A stretch of 64,000 nt of DNA from Brevipalpus yothersi (GCA_003956705.1 QZCP01000838.1:68291-132290), one strand, 5' to 3'; shown: positions 34,179 through 48,798, counted from the first letter of the stretch. The notes: generated by a model from the letters alone, not told the origin. Program-made: numbers and translations.

Positions 34179-35483
34179 GGCAAAGAATTAGGAGGAGAGG
34201 GAGGAGGAGGAGGATAAGTGGTAGGTAATTTGGATACAGTTTATAACATAGTTTCCCAATACGAGAAGGCCAAACATGAAAATTGAATTTACCCTGCTTC
34301 CAAGCTACTCCGGTTAGGCATCGCAAATCTTGGATAGCTCTTTTCCCGCATTTTTAGTCACTCTTTCATACTTTCACTCGATGTCCCTCTCTCTCTCTCA
34401 GTTCTAACTCCCATCTTACCACCCACAAATTTTTCTTTCTCCTATTCTTTTGACACGAGTCTATTTTCTTGCTCTTTTTATTTCGTATATATTGGGTATA
34501 TTTATCCACAAACATGTACTTCTATCCAGTTGATGTATACTCGGGAGCATATATGTATGTACTCAATCGGTGGAACAGGAAAAAAAATAGAGAAACTCGA
34601 CATCTCCAGAATATAAATGGACTGAATCTTATAATCTTAAATAGCAATTCTAACATGTTTCCTCTATTTTTTTATCCTCTCCATGCTCTCCACTCTTCTT
34701 CACATTTTCTCCCTTCCAACATCTCAGATAGTTCCCTATTCCAGCCAAGCTTTGATAACAACACTGTGAGTACATGTCGGAGACAATCCCCTGGGCTGAA
34801 AGCAAAATTTTGATTGAACAACACGAAGTCAGACCTAAAATTGGTTCTAACAAAGAATAAATGCCCGCTGATCACCGATTTCCACACAGCACATCGAATC
34901 ATCGATCCGAATGATATACGAATCGGGTATATATATGAGTGAGACTGAGGAATAAAACAAGCGGAAGACTCAGTTAGACATCTTCCGCATGAAGAATACA
35001 AAATCTGACATCTATATATGCTGTCAATAAAGTGGAGCATTAATGGACCACAATTGCTTCGATTTCTTTTACCGCATTACTAGGCTTCAATCGTTTTATA
35101 CTTACAGCTTATTCTCATTTTCGGATGAACACAGTTATGAGAAAGAGAGAGAGAGATAAAAAACGGCAACCAGAATCCGTTGACTCAATGATTCTCTCTA
35201 TATAAATATTAGCAAATAGATCCAGATTTATACCCAGTAGTTGTGTTCATTTCAAGTGCAAGACATTCTCGCTAGCAAAATGAACTGTCACACTTGTCAC
35301 TACATAAAGCCAATGCAGAAGTGATCTCGAATAACGGAAAGTGCGGAGATTGAAGCGAAACGGATCGGATCAGATCAACATAGAGGCAGCGAAAAAAAGA
35401 GTATCGAAAAGCGATCCTCTTTAGAATGAGAATAGAGGAGATGAATAGGCTGTAGAGAAAGAGAAAAGTTAGACCATATATGA

Positions 35484-35484
<1 letters not shown>

Positions 35485-35520
<36 letters not shown>
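35485..35520. repeat. (CT)n microsatellite
   Basis: A clean CT array of about 17 units. Confidence 0.95.
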
Positions 35521-35523
<3 letters not shown>

Positions 35524-36244
35524 GGCTCTCGTTCCTATGGCTTTTGTTTCATTCCTTTTTTTGGATCGATTCTGTCAAAAAGAGCGATGATTTTCGGCCG
35601 ACAATATATCTCATTTATAGAAGGCTACTGTAAGTTGAGCGTCAAGAATAAGCGTTTCCTCTCTCTCTCTTTTTCTGCTAAGTAACATCTGTAACAAAAT
35701 CAAATCGAATGTGTCGCACAAATAATTCGGCTGGGTTTTTCTGGGGGAATACTCTTCACTCCTCTCCGCTGGATTCTCTTCTCTTGGGGAATGGAAAATA
35801 CTCTCCACAAAAGGCTGATGGAGACGGAGTACAGTGGCATTTGAAATAGAGAGAGAAGAGGTCATTGTTTATCCATTTTCAGCTAATCGACGAAGGAAAA
35901 GAGGAATTTTCAAGAAAGTCCATAGAAGTATGGTGAAGAAAATTCACTAGGGAACAATCGAGACTAATACTGGAAACATTCTGGTTAGGTAAGAAACTGG
36001 TAGCGAGGTGTATGTATAAAGTGATTATCATGCAAGTGAGATGCACAGTCTAATGAGAGAATTCAGATGATGATGATCATGGTGATTCAATGATTCGGAT
36101 AGGCATGGACTTGAATGAGAATCGATATTCGATTTGCAAAGGTGACTGAAAGGCCAGTGATTTGGTTCATGATACGATTAGGCAAGAATCTGGGCTTGAG
36201 TGTGTGGATAACATGTTAAGCGTGAAGCTTTGCTCAGAAAGTAC

Positions 36245-36490
36245 GAATTAATTCGATTAAGCAACACTGGATATCCGGAATTTTGCTTTCCCATACATCT
36301 TGCATGCATCAGAATCTATGTGAGGTTCAATCATTCGTTGCCATTTCAATGAACCGAGTCCAAAGGATGGCTATCATGTAGTTGAAACTATTTCACCAGA
36401 TAACTTTGTAAAGAGCTCATCGATGCCCATCACAGTATTCTGCTCAGTAAGCTGAAAGAGTCGATCGGTCATCGAAGTTCAAGGAAGAAT
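36245..36490 (-). repeat. dispersed repeat copy 1, decayed transposase-like
   Basis: This block aligns with 54745-54985 in the same orientation. On the minus strand a broken frame reads QLTEQNTVMGIDELFTKLSG, then hits TGA; the other copy has WLSIDESLIKLSGEIFST at the same place. The downstream AATTAATTCGATTAAGCA also recurs. The SIDES.IK..G core recalls the first catalytic Asp region of piggyBac transposases (lSIDEsMi.FkGR). That assignment is tentative. Confidence 0.5.
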
Positions 36491-39400
36491 TTGGATAATA
36501 AAATTAGGTATGATCATGGAGAGAGTCAATTAAACGGTCAGTCAAGCTCTTTGAAACTAACGGTAAAAGTTAGGTTCAAAGTTTCCTGTTACCACTTCAT
36601 GATTCCAATAATGAGTGTGACACTCATCTAAAAGACCCTCAAAAATTGCATTGGAATCGAATTGGTACCCTACCTAAAGAGTTGTATATCGATATGGAGT
36701 GGATCTATCGAAATGGATTTTACAAGAATGAAATACTGTACTTTCATGTGTTTTCAGATACGAATGCAACGCAAATCTCTCAGAAAGAATCTAAGAGTCA
36801 AGAAACCTTTTAAAATAACAGTTCTGATCAGAGAAATGAATTTTCAGTCAATTGAAAGTCTAAATTGATGTAGGATAGATGAAAAACTTCAAGAATATAA
36901 TCATTTCTAAGCCAATTTAGTTCAACCCGAGAAAAAAATGAACTATTCCTACCTTTTTTGATGTATTTTGAGCTATTCTAACGCTATTTGGCTCTAATAC
37001 GACTTCTGTTTTCTTAATTACTGGCTAAAATGATGAGAAAAAACTCTATTGAGCTGAAAAATGGAGCTATTCACCCTTAAAGTTTGTTTCCCAACAATTT
37101 TGATCATTTGCATCTTCGAAGTAATTTACAGTTCTAATTCGGCTCTTTACAAAGTTCCCTTGAAGTTTCTTTCAAATTATCTGGAAAACTTCTTCAGCCC
37201 ATGATTCTCTCTCATCACCATAATGATTAGAGTGAAAATTTGTCTATTTATGTGTGAATGTATGACAAAAAAACACGAAAACCGAATCTTCCTCCTCTTT
37301 TTACTCATTTTTAAGCAACACTTTGACAGCAAAATTTTGCATCCATGAAAACAAGGAATTGAAAATGATCCTCAAATAAGCTAATTTCCATCTCATTCCG
37401 TAGCATGTTCGTCGGTTAATTTGGCAAATTTTTCTCATCACTGGCTCATCTTGTTCACCAATTTTAACTCATCATTTCACTTTCCAGCCAGCATCCTTCA
37501 TTCTTACACCCTCTTCCCCATCTTCTTCATTCAACTGAATTGGCTTCATCATCACTGATCACAATGATCATCTTGTTTGGTACACTTGATGAGATTAGTA
37601 AATTTACCATGAAAAATGTTCGCATGGATAGAGAAGTGGGTGATTTAGGTCTTTCTTTGGAAGGAAGAGGGATGGAAAAGGATGAAAACATGCGCTTCAT
37701 GGGCCAAATGATTCCAAATGTTCACATGAGTTGAATGTTTGAATAGAGAGAATCTGTGGAACTTTGTGTTTGCTCATAAAGTTCGAAAAGTTTGAATATG
37801 GGGACAATTTTTCATCGTTGAATGTGAATGTACAAATTTATCATTGATAAATATCAGAACATTGGTTATTCTTTCGAATTAGCAAAGATTCAGATTCGGA
37901 TCAGTATTTGAGAGAAAATTTTGCTCTATTTGGACGAATTTTTGCCAAGATATACAGGATGTACGATAGAATGCTCTAAATGACCCAACAAATTGATTCA
38001 TCACATTAACGGTACTTCAAGAATGGGTGTTCAATTCTTGCTATTAGTGCAACAAAAATTATGTATTGCAAATTCGTACTATTAGCATCATTGCAAATAT
38101 ATTTCTGTGGGTTTCTTTTAATTTGTTTGATGCGATTGCTTTTTGAAGTAAAATTTTTAATTTAGGTAAGCAAAATGTAACCCACCAAAAGAATCAGTCA
38201 AGTGTAATCACTTATATATTGCTAAATTTGTGTTATACGCATAAAATGTACAATTTGACAAAATTTAGAACATTGTAAGGATGAAATTGGTTTCCCTGGA
38301 AATTCTATGATATTCTATAGGGCATACACTATGTACCATGTAAAATATGGCTTCTACTTCTTTCAATACTATTCTGTTAAAATAAAAAGCTTGATGGTGA
38401 TGAAAATAATGATCTTCAAGCCAAGGATAAAGAATTTTTTTCAACCAATACTAATGAGAATGCCTTACGGCCTCAAGTGGTATAGATTTCTTTTTGCCTC
38501 CACAAATGATGATCTTCTGGAATATATTCAACAATAGTGCAAACTGGTGAAGATCCTTCTGGTTAAGCACTTGTTACCCATCTATTCCAGCGCTGATGGC
38601 GTCTGATCATTATTAATAGGGAATAGCTTCAGGGCAGCGTGTGTCGAAGAGAAGTTCTAATGATTCACAATCTCATTGACACATGCAGGAGAATACATGT
38701 ATATTGCTAACGGTCCAATTCTTCCGGAGGCTTGAGTTTCTGATTCAAGTGGAAATTAGATACACGTTCAAAGGGACATCGAGCCTTTTTTCAATTTAGA
38801 TACGATCACTTTTGCCTTTCTCTCTTATATCTAGACATCTAAACCATTTATTATCGTGTAAGCACAATTTAACGACATGGTAGAGAGCGATATACACCAC
38901 CATGATGTATATGTATTCAACTGATGGAATAATGAAGACAAGAACATTGGATCCGTATTCATACATGAAAAATGTGTAACCCATATAACGGTTCATATTT
39001 TGCTGGCCTTTTGATGCTTTTTATTCAATACAATGTGAATACAATTCTAATCTAGGGGTTTTCTAGAGCGGATCAAATTTTTACGCTATCTTCTTTGAAT
39101 TTAGTGTATTCAGTGGGAAAAGTAAGAAATGAGAATAGAACTTTTCCCTCTTTTGTCATAGAAAATGAATTATTGCTGATGTTGCCAGATAAACAAGTCT
39201 ATTGCTATAATGGGGAGAACATTTGCATTTGGACCACAATGAAACTGGTAGAATTGGAGCTCGATGAAATTAAACTGGAGAGAGAATGCTCACAAAAAAG
39301 CCATTATCAAGCAACTAAAAAGGCATAGTAAAAAAGTAAGAATAAGAGGTTTTGAATTGAAAATCAATCTTTTTAGTGAGCAATTCGGCAAGAAAAGTCA

Positions 39401-42400
39401 GAATAATCAAGTATTCATAACTTTTTTGTGCTTCTCAGCATCTTTATAACTTTTCTGAGCAAAGAGACCAATTCCAATCTAAGATCCTCGACAATGGAGA
39501 GAGAGAGAGAAAGAAAATGGGCATGAGAAGAAGATGGAAGAATTCTGACAATCCAGCAAGCCAAAAATGCATGAATTTGAGCTAGAATTTTCTTCTTCCA
39601 GGATACATAAAATTCTATTCGAAGATGTTCTTCTGACTTGTCATTATTATGTCAAACAATTTATGATGGGCATTTTCATGAGGTATACATTCGGAAGTTT
39701 TGTTTCTTTTTCAATCCAGACTTGGATGACCAAATAATACACATTCTTTGCATCCAGCCTATTTGACAGTTTGATGGGGAAATGTTATGAGGCGAAATAG
39801 CTGGCTAGATTTCGAATATTCTCTACCTTCCGATGAGAGGAAAATTTCCAGGACATTGGAATGCTACCTGAAATTCCATCATACTATTGGATCTACAAAC
39901 TTTCACACTTGCCTTACTACTATCATTTTAGCTAGAGGATACACACACAGATTTCATCATCATCACAGGAAATTATTCTATAATTTCATCGAAAGATCGC
40001 AAAATTGGCTCATATTTTGTAGCTACTTTCGATTTTCCCTCCAACCTACAAAATACCAAATTCCTCGATATCTTATGAATTTGGAAGCCAATTTCTCCAA
40101 GCCAAATACACTATTATTCGAGTAGCCGCAGGCAAATTGGTCATTTCCTTCGTTTTTGGTCGATAGATTCATACTGCTAACAGCAGAGTAAGTATTGCCT
40201 TTTCCAATTAAGAAATACTGTCGAAAGTGAATCATTCTGGTATATGAGTTGAACATTTTTCTTCTACATGCTCAATTCTATTAGTCTTATCCGGGATAGA
40301 AGATTTTTCATCTTGTGCACAATAATGCTGAGGTTTATAGTTTTCCAGGTACACAAGAATGGAGAAAAAAATACCTTTTCTGGTTGATAGAACTTCACTT
40401 TCATCTCCATGAGCTTTTTGGGAGAGAAACCTTTTATTCACCAAAATTTTTCACTTTCAATCGTTTTCTTCTCCTATCTCCACTATTTCTGATTCACTTG
40501 AGAGATTTTTTCGTTACAACACTCGGGCAACCTTTCCTCTATCGTAATTTTGTCTCGCAAAAGAGATCACTTTAAGCACTTGAATTTTTTCTCCTTCTTC
40601 TTTTCTTATAAGGATCACTTTCAGATCATCTCCAGGCTATGAGTGAATTTATATACAAATATATAGAGAAGAAAAAATGATAAAAGAAAGAATCTTGCTT
40701 CCATCATCATGGAAAAAGCGGTAGCAGTTTCCACTCTTTTCGTAGAGAGGTTCATCTTGGAACGATTTAAAAGCCATATGCAAAAAAGTTTTTGTGAGGA
40801 CAGAGGATACATTATACCAGCTCTTTACAACCTTTTCTATCATGGAAAGATCATTCCAGATAACTTAAATGTTTTCAAGTACCACCAGGATGGGTAAAAA
40901 AATGAAGGAACCTAATCGATTATCGATGTTGAACTACCTCACTTTCAGCTATGATTCAAGATGATCTTTGATCTTTGCCACCAGCCTTGAACCAAGAATG
41001 GCTCAGCTTCTATTGGATACTCTGTTCAGCCAGTATATGATTAAAATTGAAACATTTTGGATACTCTCAAAATTGGTGAATTGCTCCAACACTCACGATA
41101 CAGCCCATCTGAAAGCTAGAGTATCCATCATCAGGCTGATGGTGATAATGTTAAATCTTGCCGATGCTTCACATAAATAGGAGGCCAAAAATAAGGGAAC
41201 TCAATTGATGGCATCAACTAGAGCCAGAATAGCATGTCTCTATGGGACTGTTAGCCATGAAAAAAGCTTATTTTCCTCTCCATTTTGCTCTCAAAATCAT
41301 TCCATGGTCCCTTTTACTTTCTCTCTTGCTATTTTGGTCTTTGCTGGGTTCCTTTTTTCAATCCATGTATGTGTGTAAGGGTAAGAGAGACTCTACTAAG
41401 ACAATAAGCTTCTCTTTCCTTTACCACTTTCATGATCTTCATTTCATTTCATGATAATGCTTTCGTGAAGAGGGATCAAAACAGTATGTGAGTGTAGAGG
41501 AGTATCATCAGTGGCCTAAATGTGGCCATTTCATTCAACCATAAGGAATCATGGCCACATATATATATATTCTGTCTTTCTCGCTTTCTTTACTTTCTAC
41601 TATTCCCATATACCATATGTTTATACTGTTGGGCCACTTTTATAAAAAGGTGCTTCCAATCTATTCACTCTTAAAGTTGAAAGAGTGGAAAAGGGTAAAA
41701 AGCTTTTCAGATGAATCACTTTCATCACTCTGAGAGGCGAAGGAAGATATTGCTTTTTGGTGGGAATAGCCTTTTATATACACCAATATGCCTCAATTTG
41801 AATCTATAAGGTTGTCAAATAAATGGAACGCAAAAAGATAAGTGAACGGTTTTTTCGTAAAGACAGATTCGAGATATCATCATTTCAATGGAAAGATAAG
41901 GACCGATAGAAGAGAAAAAGGTACAGATATATTGTCGGGTAGATGATGATTAAAGGTGACCGTATAAGTTGAGGATAGTAGTACAAAGGTGTTTGATCTA
42001 CTTTTTTACCAAAAGATTCCTTTCTATTCTGATAGCTTTTACGTGGACAAAATAGCTAATCTTACTAACAGCCTTTTGATTGTGGACACTCTAGTGTATC
42101 AATAAGATCACATCTACAGTTGAGATCATGAATACTAATCAGTGTGTTACAAAATGCTAGTCTCGAGAAGATTTTGAGCAATCATATGAGAAGCTAAGCG
42201 GAGCAATCTTCAGAGAGTAGATACAAGAAAATGAACTCTATCTTCATCCTCTCAATTTTCCCCAGAAATCTTCTGAGCAAGAATCAGCTAACAGTTACAC
42301 AAGCTACCGTAGTCATACTTCTCAGATGACAATCTTCTTCGCTCGTTATGTAATCTTTTTAGAGGCACAGAAATGGATGCATAGAAGAAGATAATTTTCT

Positions 42401-43836
42401 GAGTAAGTTAACCGAGAGCAAAGAAAAGAAGAGAAGGAATCCATGGAATAACCTAAAATTTTGTTTGCAAAAATCTCTAGAGTATTTTTCATGGCTCCGA
42501 TCTTTTGAGTCACACAATTCATTTGGCTCGAATAAATTTCTACTACTACTTCTATCAACCTTTGTTCACTTATTCAATAAAATGGTTACTTGTTTGATGG
42601 TGAATAGTGGAACCTTATGTCAACATTGAATGTGGTTTCAATAGTTTGAACTGTATTCTATCTATCTATCTCTCTCTCTCTCTCTTCTCCCATTCAGCAT
42701 TCTTCTATTGCCCAGATTGTGTTTGAATATCACACTCCATGACACAAATCAGCATTTGAAGAGCATACACATTGTAGACATTATTTTCCAATGTTGAATA
42801 CACTTTTCCCCATGTTTGAATAGGCAACTTGTCCACTGAATTTACTCAAGAGAGAAAGAGAGGACATAGGAATATAGTTTGGACAATTTTAGCCTGAAAC
42901 CACAATTCGCAAACATTGAGACATCGAGAATCGAAGCTGATGTAATATTCATCCTTTTTATGTGAACATATTGGACTATACAAAGCAATTGAATGCTGCT
43001 TGCCATGATGTTATAGTTGATGAAATGGAACGATGAATCTCGAAAAATTGTGAATCGTTTCCTTCTATCTCATGACAAGTTGAAAAGATTGCAATCCTCT
43101 CAGATTGCTGTATTTTCACCAAGTAACACAGTAGTACCAGTGACACACACACAAGTGAATTGTATCATTACACTGTCTACACAGTCGATTTGATCGTAAA
43201 AGAACATGTCATATTGTATTTCATGGAAAGAATATATATTGTCAAGTATATCAGATAATGATTAATCAAAAAGAAAAGAAAAGGGCAAACAGAAATAGTG
43301 ATTGAAAAAAATCACATCTATTTCCATGGATTTTTGAGCACAACTTTTTTGTTCATTCTTCTTCATCTTCGAATTGCTCTCCTCTTTCTCATCTTCATTT
43401 TTTCCATGTTCAACCATCTGGTGAACAATCAATTCAACATTCCCAACAATTGGCCTAAATTCTATCTTCAATTTTCTCATCTTCTTTTTTTCTTTGCCTT
43501 TTTCCTCACTTTCTCACTTACACCATGTCTTTCTCTCTCTCCCCCCCCTTATTCGCTTAAGGAATACTATTCTCAGATGTATATCATGATTGGAAGTCCA
43601 GATGAAAAACGAAAGTCAGAATGTTCCAGTATATATCTGGATAGATGGAGAAATCCTATTCCGATCACATCTACCTCAGATAGCGAGTGAGTGTGTGTGT
43701 AAGTGAGAGATGGGGATATATAGATGACATTGATAGGGAACAACAGGATCAAATAAATTGGGATCATTCATTAAGCATTCTTTTTCTCGAGGGAAAAGAA
43801 GACAATGCAAGTCAAAAGATAAAGCACATGAGTAAG

Positions 43837-43839
<3 letters not shown>
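36491..43839. other. no confident gene
   Basis: AT-rich DNA. Items seen: a mariner-terminus-like TATACAGGATGT at 37955; a minus-strand open stretch at 38996-38796 with a long hydrophobic run (NVLVFIIPSVEYIYIMVVYI); a strong acceptor (TTTTCCCTCTTTTGTCATAG, ending 39163) before a short plus-strand open stretch reading MLPDKQVYCYNGENICIW; and small GA/CT patches near 39501 and 42669. None joins into a gene model. Confidence 0.3.

Positions 43840-43882
<43 letters not shown>
43840..43882. repeat. (GA)n microsatellite
   Basis: A clean GA array ending GAGATG. Confidence 0.95.
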
Positions 43883-43884
<2 letters not shown>

Positions 43885-44870
43885 TTGAACTAACATTTGA
43901 CATGAATGTTTGCCCCCGGAATAGGGCAACATGATCCATCATCCTTTTCATTTTCGCTTCTTCTACTTCGATTTCTTCGTGTTCTTCTTCTAGTTGCTTG
44001 GGTATATATTTTGCTTTCTTCGCCATTCACTTTTGGAATAGAACAAAAAGGAAATTCAAAGGAGAGAGGAATAACATCAAAAGCGATTGGCTTATTGGAT
44101 AAAGTGTGAGGATTTCTTTAGAAGGTGTGAAAAAAAAGTAGGAATCATAAAGCCCAACCGAAAAGATACTGATGAAATATCTGTCTGTCTATCTGTGATT
44201 TTGGTTACAATATATACATTTATATAAATTTCTAGAGATGTGATGTCGATAAAAAGAAGAAAAAAAGATGATAAACTGGATTCCAAAATGTATACTTTGG
44301 TTAGGCAATATTCAGGTCATATGATAATGAAAAATCACGTTCATGTAATATGCATAGAAAAATTTATACACACACGTTTTCACACCACACACCATTGTTA
44401 TGGTCTACATTCGTTCAAAAATATTGATCTCTCTCTCCCTCTTTCAACTCTTTCATGGAATGTTGAAAGAAGAAGAAAAATTCAAATCATGTGAACGTTT
44501 GAATGTGATGGAAAAATTTTCTGCTCATCTCATTCAATTTTCATTACCTTCATTTGTGCATGTCATCAGCATGCGAATACATAGTGCATGAACTTTACCC
44601 ATGTATACTGATGATGGGATCTCATAGAATATAAGTTAGAAAAAAGAACTTGTTATTCCTATTATCATCATCAAAAACAATTATATATCATCATGTGGGA
44701 AAAGTGGAAAAGAGAAAAGAAAGATTCTATCTGACTTTTTCTATTGAATGAAATAGAGATACCAATGAACCGAATTCTGTGTCATGTAACTAACTATTGA
44801 TGATTTTTTTCATCTCTCTATTCTTTTCCGTTCAAATGCCATCAACAAAGAATAAAAAGTGTAGCAGCCA

Positions 44871-44917
44871 AAAGAAAGAAAGAGAGAGAGAAAGAGAAAG
44901 AGAGAGAGAGAGAGAGA
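44871..44917. repeat. interrupted GA-rich microsatellite
   Basis: GA repeats mixed with GAAA units. Confidence 0.9.
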
Positions 44918-45258
44918 CAAAGTAAACTGATAACAGGAGGATTTTCGTGTGTAAAAAGTTGTGGAAAAACTGTGAACAAGCTAAATAATGATTCTGCTGA
45001 ATACAGAATACTGTTGTTACTACTGCTGACCAAATAGACCTTAGTATCAGCTGTCGATCAGTTTCACTCTATGTGTACGTAGAAGGAAAAAAAAGATGAA
45101 AGCAAAGAGGCTGGATGACAGGCTTAAGCGACAAGAAACACCCAGTAAATTGAGAGAAAGTGGAAGCGATATTAGCGTTGAAACTCATTCAGTATAGCCA
45201 GGAACGTTCATGATGATGCTTTGGAGACTGTTTGGAAGAAGGATAAAGGATCCAAGAT

Positions 45259-45285
45259 AGAGAGAGAGAGAGAGAAAGAAAGAGA
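45259..45285. repeat. short GA-rich microsatellite
   Basis: GA units followed by GAAA units. Confidence 0.85.
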
Positions 45286-45448
45286 ATCGAGTGATACTGA
45301 AGTGTAAAAGGAAAAGGAAAGGAAGCCAATGCTGAGGATGATAGAAGGGATGAGGAAGAAAAGCGTAAATATATATAGAATGGAGGCTTAGTTTTCACGC
45401 CATCAATCATTTTTCCTGTGGATGACTCTATGGGATCATGAAAAGTTG

Positions 45449-45451
45449 AGA

Positions 45452-45511
<60 letters not shown>
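45449..45511. repeat. (GA)n microsatellite, ~30 units
   Basis: A GA array with one GGG near its start. Confidence 0.95.
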
Positions 45512-45515
<4 letters not shown>

Positions 45516-46318
45516 GAATCAACGATAGAAAGAATGAGTAACCATGAAACTGAAGTCTGATAAGGCATTCAATGGATTGAGAATGGCATGCAAGTGGGCT
45601 ATGTATTTTTCTTCTCTATGTGCTAGATGGATTCAAGGTTTGAAGTGAGCAAATCAAAAGGATTTCCAAGTAAGCAGTGGAAAGTTGATGGAAGAATAAG
45701 TTGAGAGAGGAAGAAAAAAATTTCTTCTGACAGTTATAGAGGAAAGGAGACAAATTTTGAAAACTTGAGCGAAAGCTTTATTTATACTGAAAATTTTGAC
45801 TCTATTCCTCAATACAATCTGCTATCTGTGGTTACTCACTCGGTTTGTTGTCCAGTTTGAAGGGAAAGGGAATAGAGAGAGAAAAAGAGGAATAGAGAAA
45901 ATCAGTGGGCATACTAGATGGACAAATAGGATTTGAGCATTATTTGGAACTATTCTATCGGGCAATATCTATATTATATTATCCACTTGCCCACTGGTTC
46001 TTTTCTCTATCACCATTTCCTTTTATTCTTGCATCTTTCCCATCTCGTGGTCAATCATTCTACCAAAATTTTCCATGGATTCCCTTCGGATAGCTGGCCA
46101 GCATTCTCATCATCCATCCCTTGGCCATGGATGATGTTGCTCTCTCTTTCCCAGCATCCGAAAAGGCTTCATTCCTACTCACTTTTGCTTGCACTTTTCT
46201 TCTCCTTCTTCCACTTGATTTGATTCATCTCTCTCTCTCTCTCTCTCTTGGATCACTTTCTCTCTCTCACATCTCACGGTAAACTTAGCAACCTAGCCTG
46301 ATCATCATCTATTGTTTC

Positions 46319-46451
46319 ACTCTCTCTCTCTCTCTCTCNNNNNNNNNNNNNNNNNNNNNNNNNNNNNNNNNNNNNNNNNNNNNNNNNNNNNNNNNNNNNN
46401 NNNNNNNNNNNNNNNNNNNNNNNNNNNNNNNNNNNNNNNNNNNNNNNNNNN

Positions 46452-46504
<53 letters not shown>
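46319..46504. repeat. (CT)n microsatellite containing an assembly gap
   Basis: CT repeats run into 113 unresolved bases (46339-46451) and resume as CT on the other side, so the gap is almost certainly more of the same array. Its true length is unknown. The minus- and plus-strand frames across it are not genes. Confidence 0.95.
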
Positions 46505-46507
<3 letters not shown>

Positions 46508-48513
46508 TGGGCCGCTTCATTCTTCCTCTACACAAACAATCGAGGTGTATCAGGGTAGAGAGAGAGGAAAGAAGAAGAAAATTCTTCCTCTCATTCATCT
46601 TTCATGATCATCACACATGAATCCATCCACACATCATCAGTATCGTCACTAACTTCATCATCTGAGGGTGTAGGTGATTCGATTTGAGGGGAGAGAGAGA
46701 AGAAAGCAAAGCGATTCTAGAGAAAAATACATTGGGCTTTGATCAAGGAGAAAGATGATAACAGCGATTTGTGAGCAAAAGAAAAAGCTCAGATACAGAG
46801 AGAAAAGAGTAAAAGAAACTGGTGAAAAGGATGAGAAACCAGCAAGCTCAAGTTTTCATGGGTAGAGAGAATAAAAGCGAATATAAGGCATAAGATGTAT
46901 ACACACACATACTTTAGTCAGACGATTTTGAGGAAGAGAGAGAAAAGAAGAACATTACCAATCGATCCTAAGGCTGTGTATATGGATGGAGAAAATAAAC
47001 TTTTTCCATTTGCCACCCATCTCTACTCACTTGAGCTTTCCTCATCTTTTCTCTCTTTCTCTGTTATTCACTTGTATGATGCCAACTGATTGCATAAACG
47101 TGTTCCATCTCCTCCTTTTATTCTCTCTCTTCCTTTGACCATAGTCACAATTTATTCTCCCCCACCTATTCGATTGAGACCCAAAAATTCTCTATCAGAT
47201 TGGCGGGAAAAGTTTTTTCTTCATTCTCAGCACTTTTCTCTCCAAAAGCCATCAGTTCATTCAAACAAGAGAGAGAGAGAGGAGGAGAAGAGAGAGAAAT
47301 CGAAAAAGGCCTTTTGGCTATTTTTCTACTCTGCCTCTCTCCCTCCACCCTCAGGAGTACAATCTATGGACATTTTTAACATCGATTTGATTCTGTAAAT
47401 GGTGATGCAATGATATGATTTTGTGCCTGAGTCAATCTCTTCCTGTATTCTTACATGGAGACCTTTTCCTTAGCCAGTGATCATCATCACACTTACTGTA
47501 CCCCCGAAGAGTATCCAACTCAATATCTGATCGACATTTAATGGGCCCACAGGCCACTCTTCAACACTTCTCTACTTCATTCCACCCACTTTGCTCTGTA
47601 TCCTCCTCTCTCAACTCCTCTTCCATTTCTCTAGTCTTCCTTCTCCAGTCGGATACTCTTCACTTTGATTTTTTCTAGGAAAATTTTTGCTCAGCATATA
47701 TCCACGGGCCCACAGAGGGAAGCTTTCGTTCTTTTTTCACACAGATCACCTTAGATTTGATGCACATGTACTCTCTCTCTCCCTAGTCACTTGATGCACA
47801 ATTCTTTTTTGACAGAATTTTGTACATCTCAGCGAGAGGTTGAAAAAGGTACTCTACACAAGCAAAACCCCTCGTGTAGGCAGGTTGAATGGAAAATAAA
47901 GCAGGAATACAACTAGACAGTCCGGTGGGAATCATGTCACTTGGTGAGGTTGAAGTTAGTGATGGAGAAAGAGATTAGAAAAAGCAGTGATGGAAAATGA
48001 AGTGTGTGTATGTGTGAGAATTTTACTTCTATACTTTGATGACAGAGGAAGTCACTTTGCATGCATGTATCATCATGATATAAGGAATTTTCCAACATCT
48101 CAAACGTGTGAGGATGAACGAAGAGTAAATAGGAGGAAAATTTTACGTGTGAGTGTATGTGTGTATATCCAGAGAAGTTGGACACGAAGTGAGTGAATAA
48201 AATTTGGAAAGAGAAGAATGTTGCTCATGAATTCTCTGCTACAGCCTGGTGAATTGGACGAAAAAAAAATGCAACAATACCCTTTGGAAGATGAGGAAGA
48301 ATAAAGGAAACAAGTGAGTGAAAGAGAAACATTTCAAAAAGGCAAACAATTCGAGAAAAAAGAATATCTCATTTCGACACACAAAATATTGCCTGTCTGG
48401 AGAGCTTGATTTGACATCTATTTGACACTGTCAATTGGCCAGGAATAGGAATGATGCTTTTTTCACTCTCTATTTTCCATTTTATTCCTCAAGTTTTGTC
48501 AAAGGAAGAGAGG

Positions 48514-48514
<1 letters not shown>
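46505..48514. other. no gene recognised
   Basis: Low-complexity purine and pyrimidine patches with no supported feature. Confidence 0.4.

Positions 48515-48549
<35 letters not shown>
48515..48549. repeat. (GA)n microsatellite
   Basis: A GA array of about 15 units. Confidence 0.95.
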
Positions 48550-48552
<3 letters not shown>

Positions 48553-48755
48553 AATGTATTCTCACTTTCGTGTTGAATACCGTTCACTCCTCATATGAGT
48601 CAAGTCCAACTGAGTCTGTAGCATCTTTACATAGATGTGAATTGAGTGTCACGAAATGTAAGCACAATTAGTGTTTAAACGGAATCATTTGCATAAGAAT
48701 CGATCTTAAAATCAGCTGATCAAAAGCTTTCGATTGTCACTTGTCTCATTCATCA

Positions 48756-48758
<3 letters not shown>

Positions 48759-48798
<40 letters not shown>
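48759..48798. repeat. (CT)n microsatellite
   Basis: A CT array of about 20 units, only 210 bp from the GA array at 48515-48549. The pair is in opposite orientation and could pair as an inverted repeat. Confidence 0.95.

Noticed and set aside
37955..38000. TATACAGGATGT as another mariner terminus
   Set aside because: Only a short partial match to the terminus, with no subterminal similarity and no opposite end.
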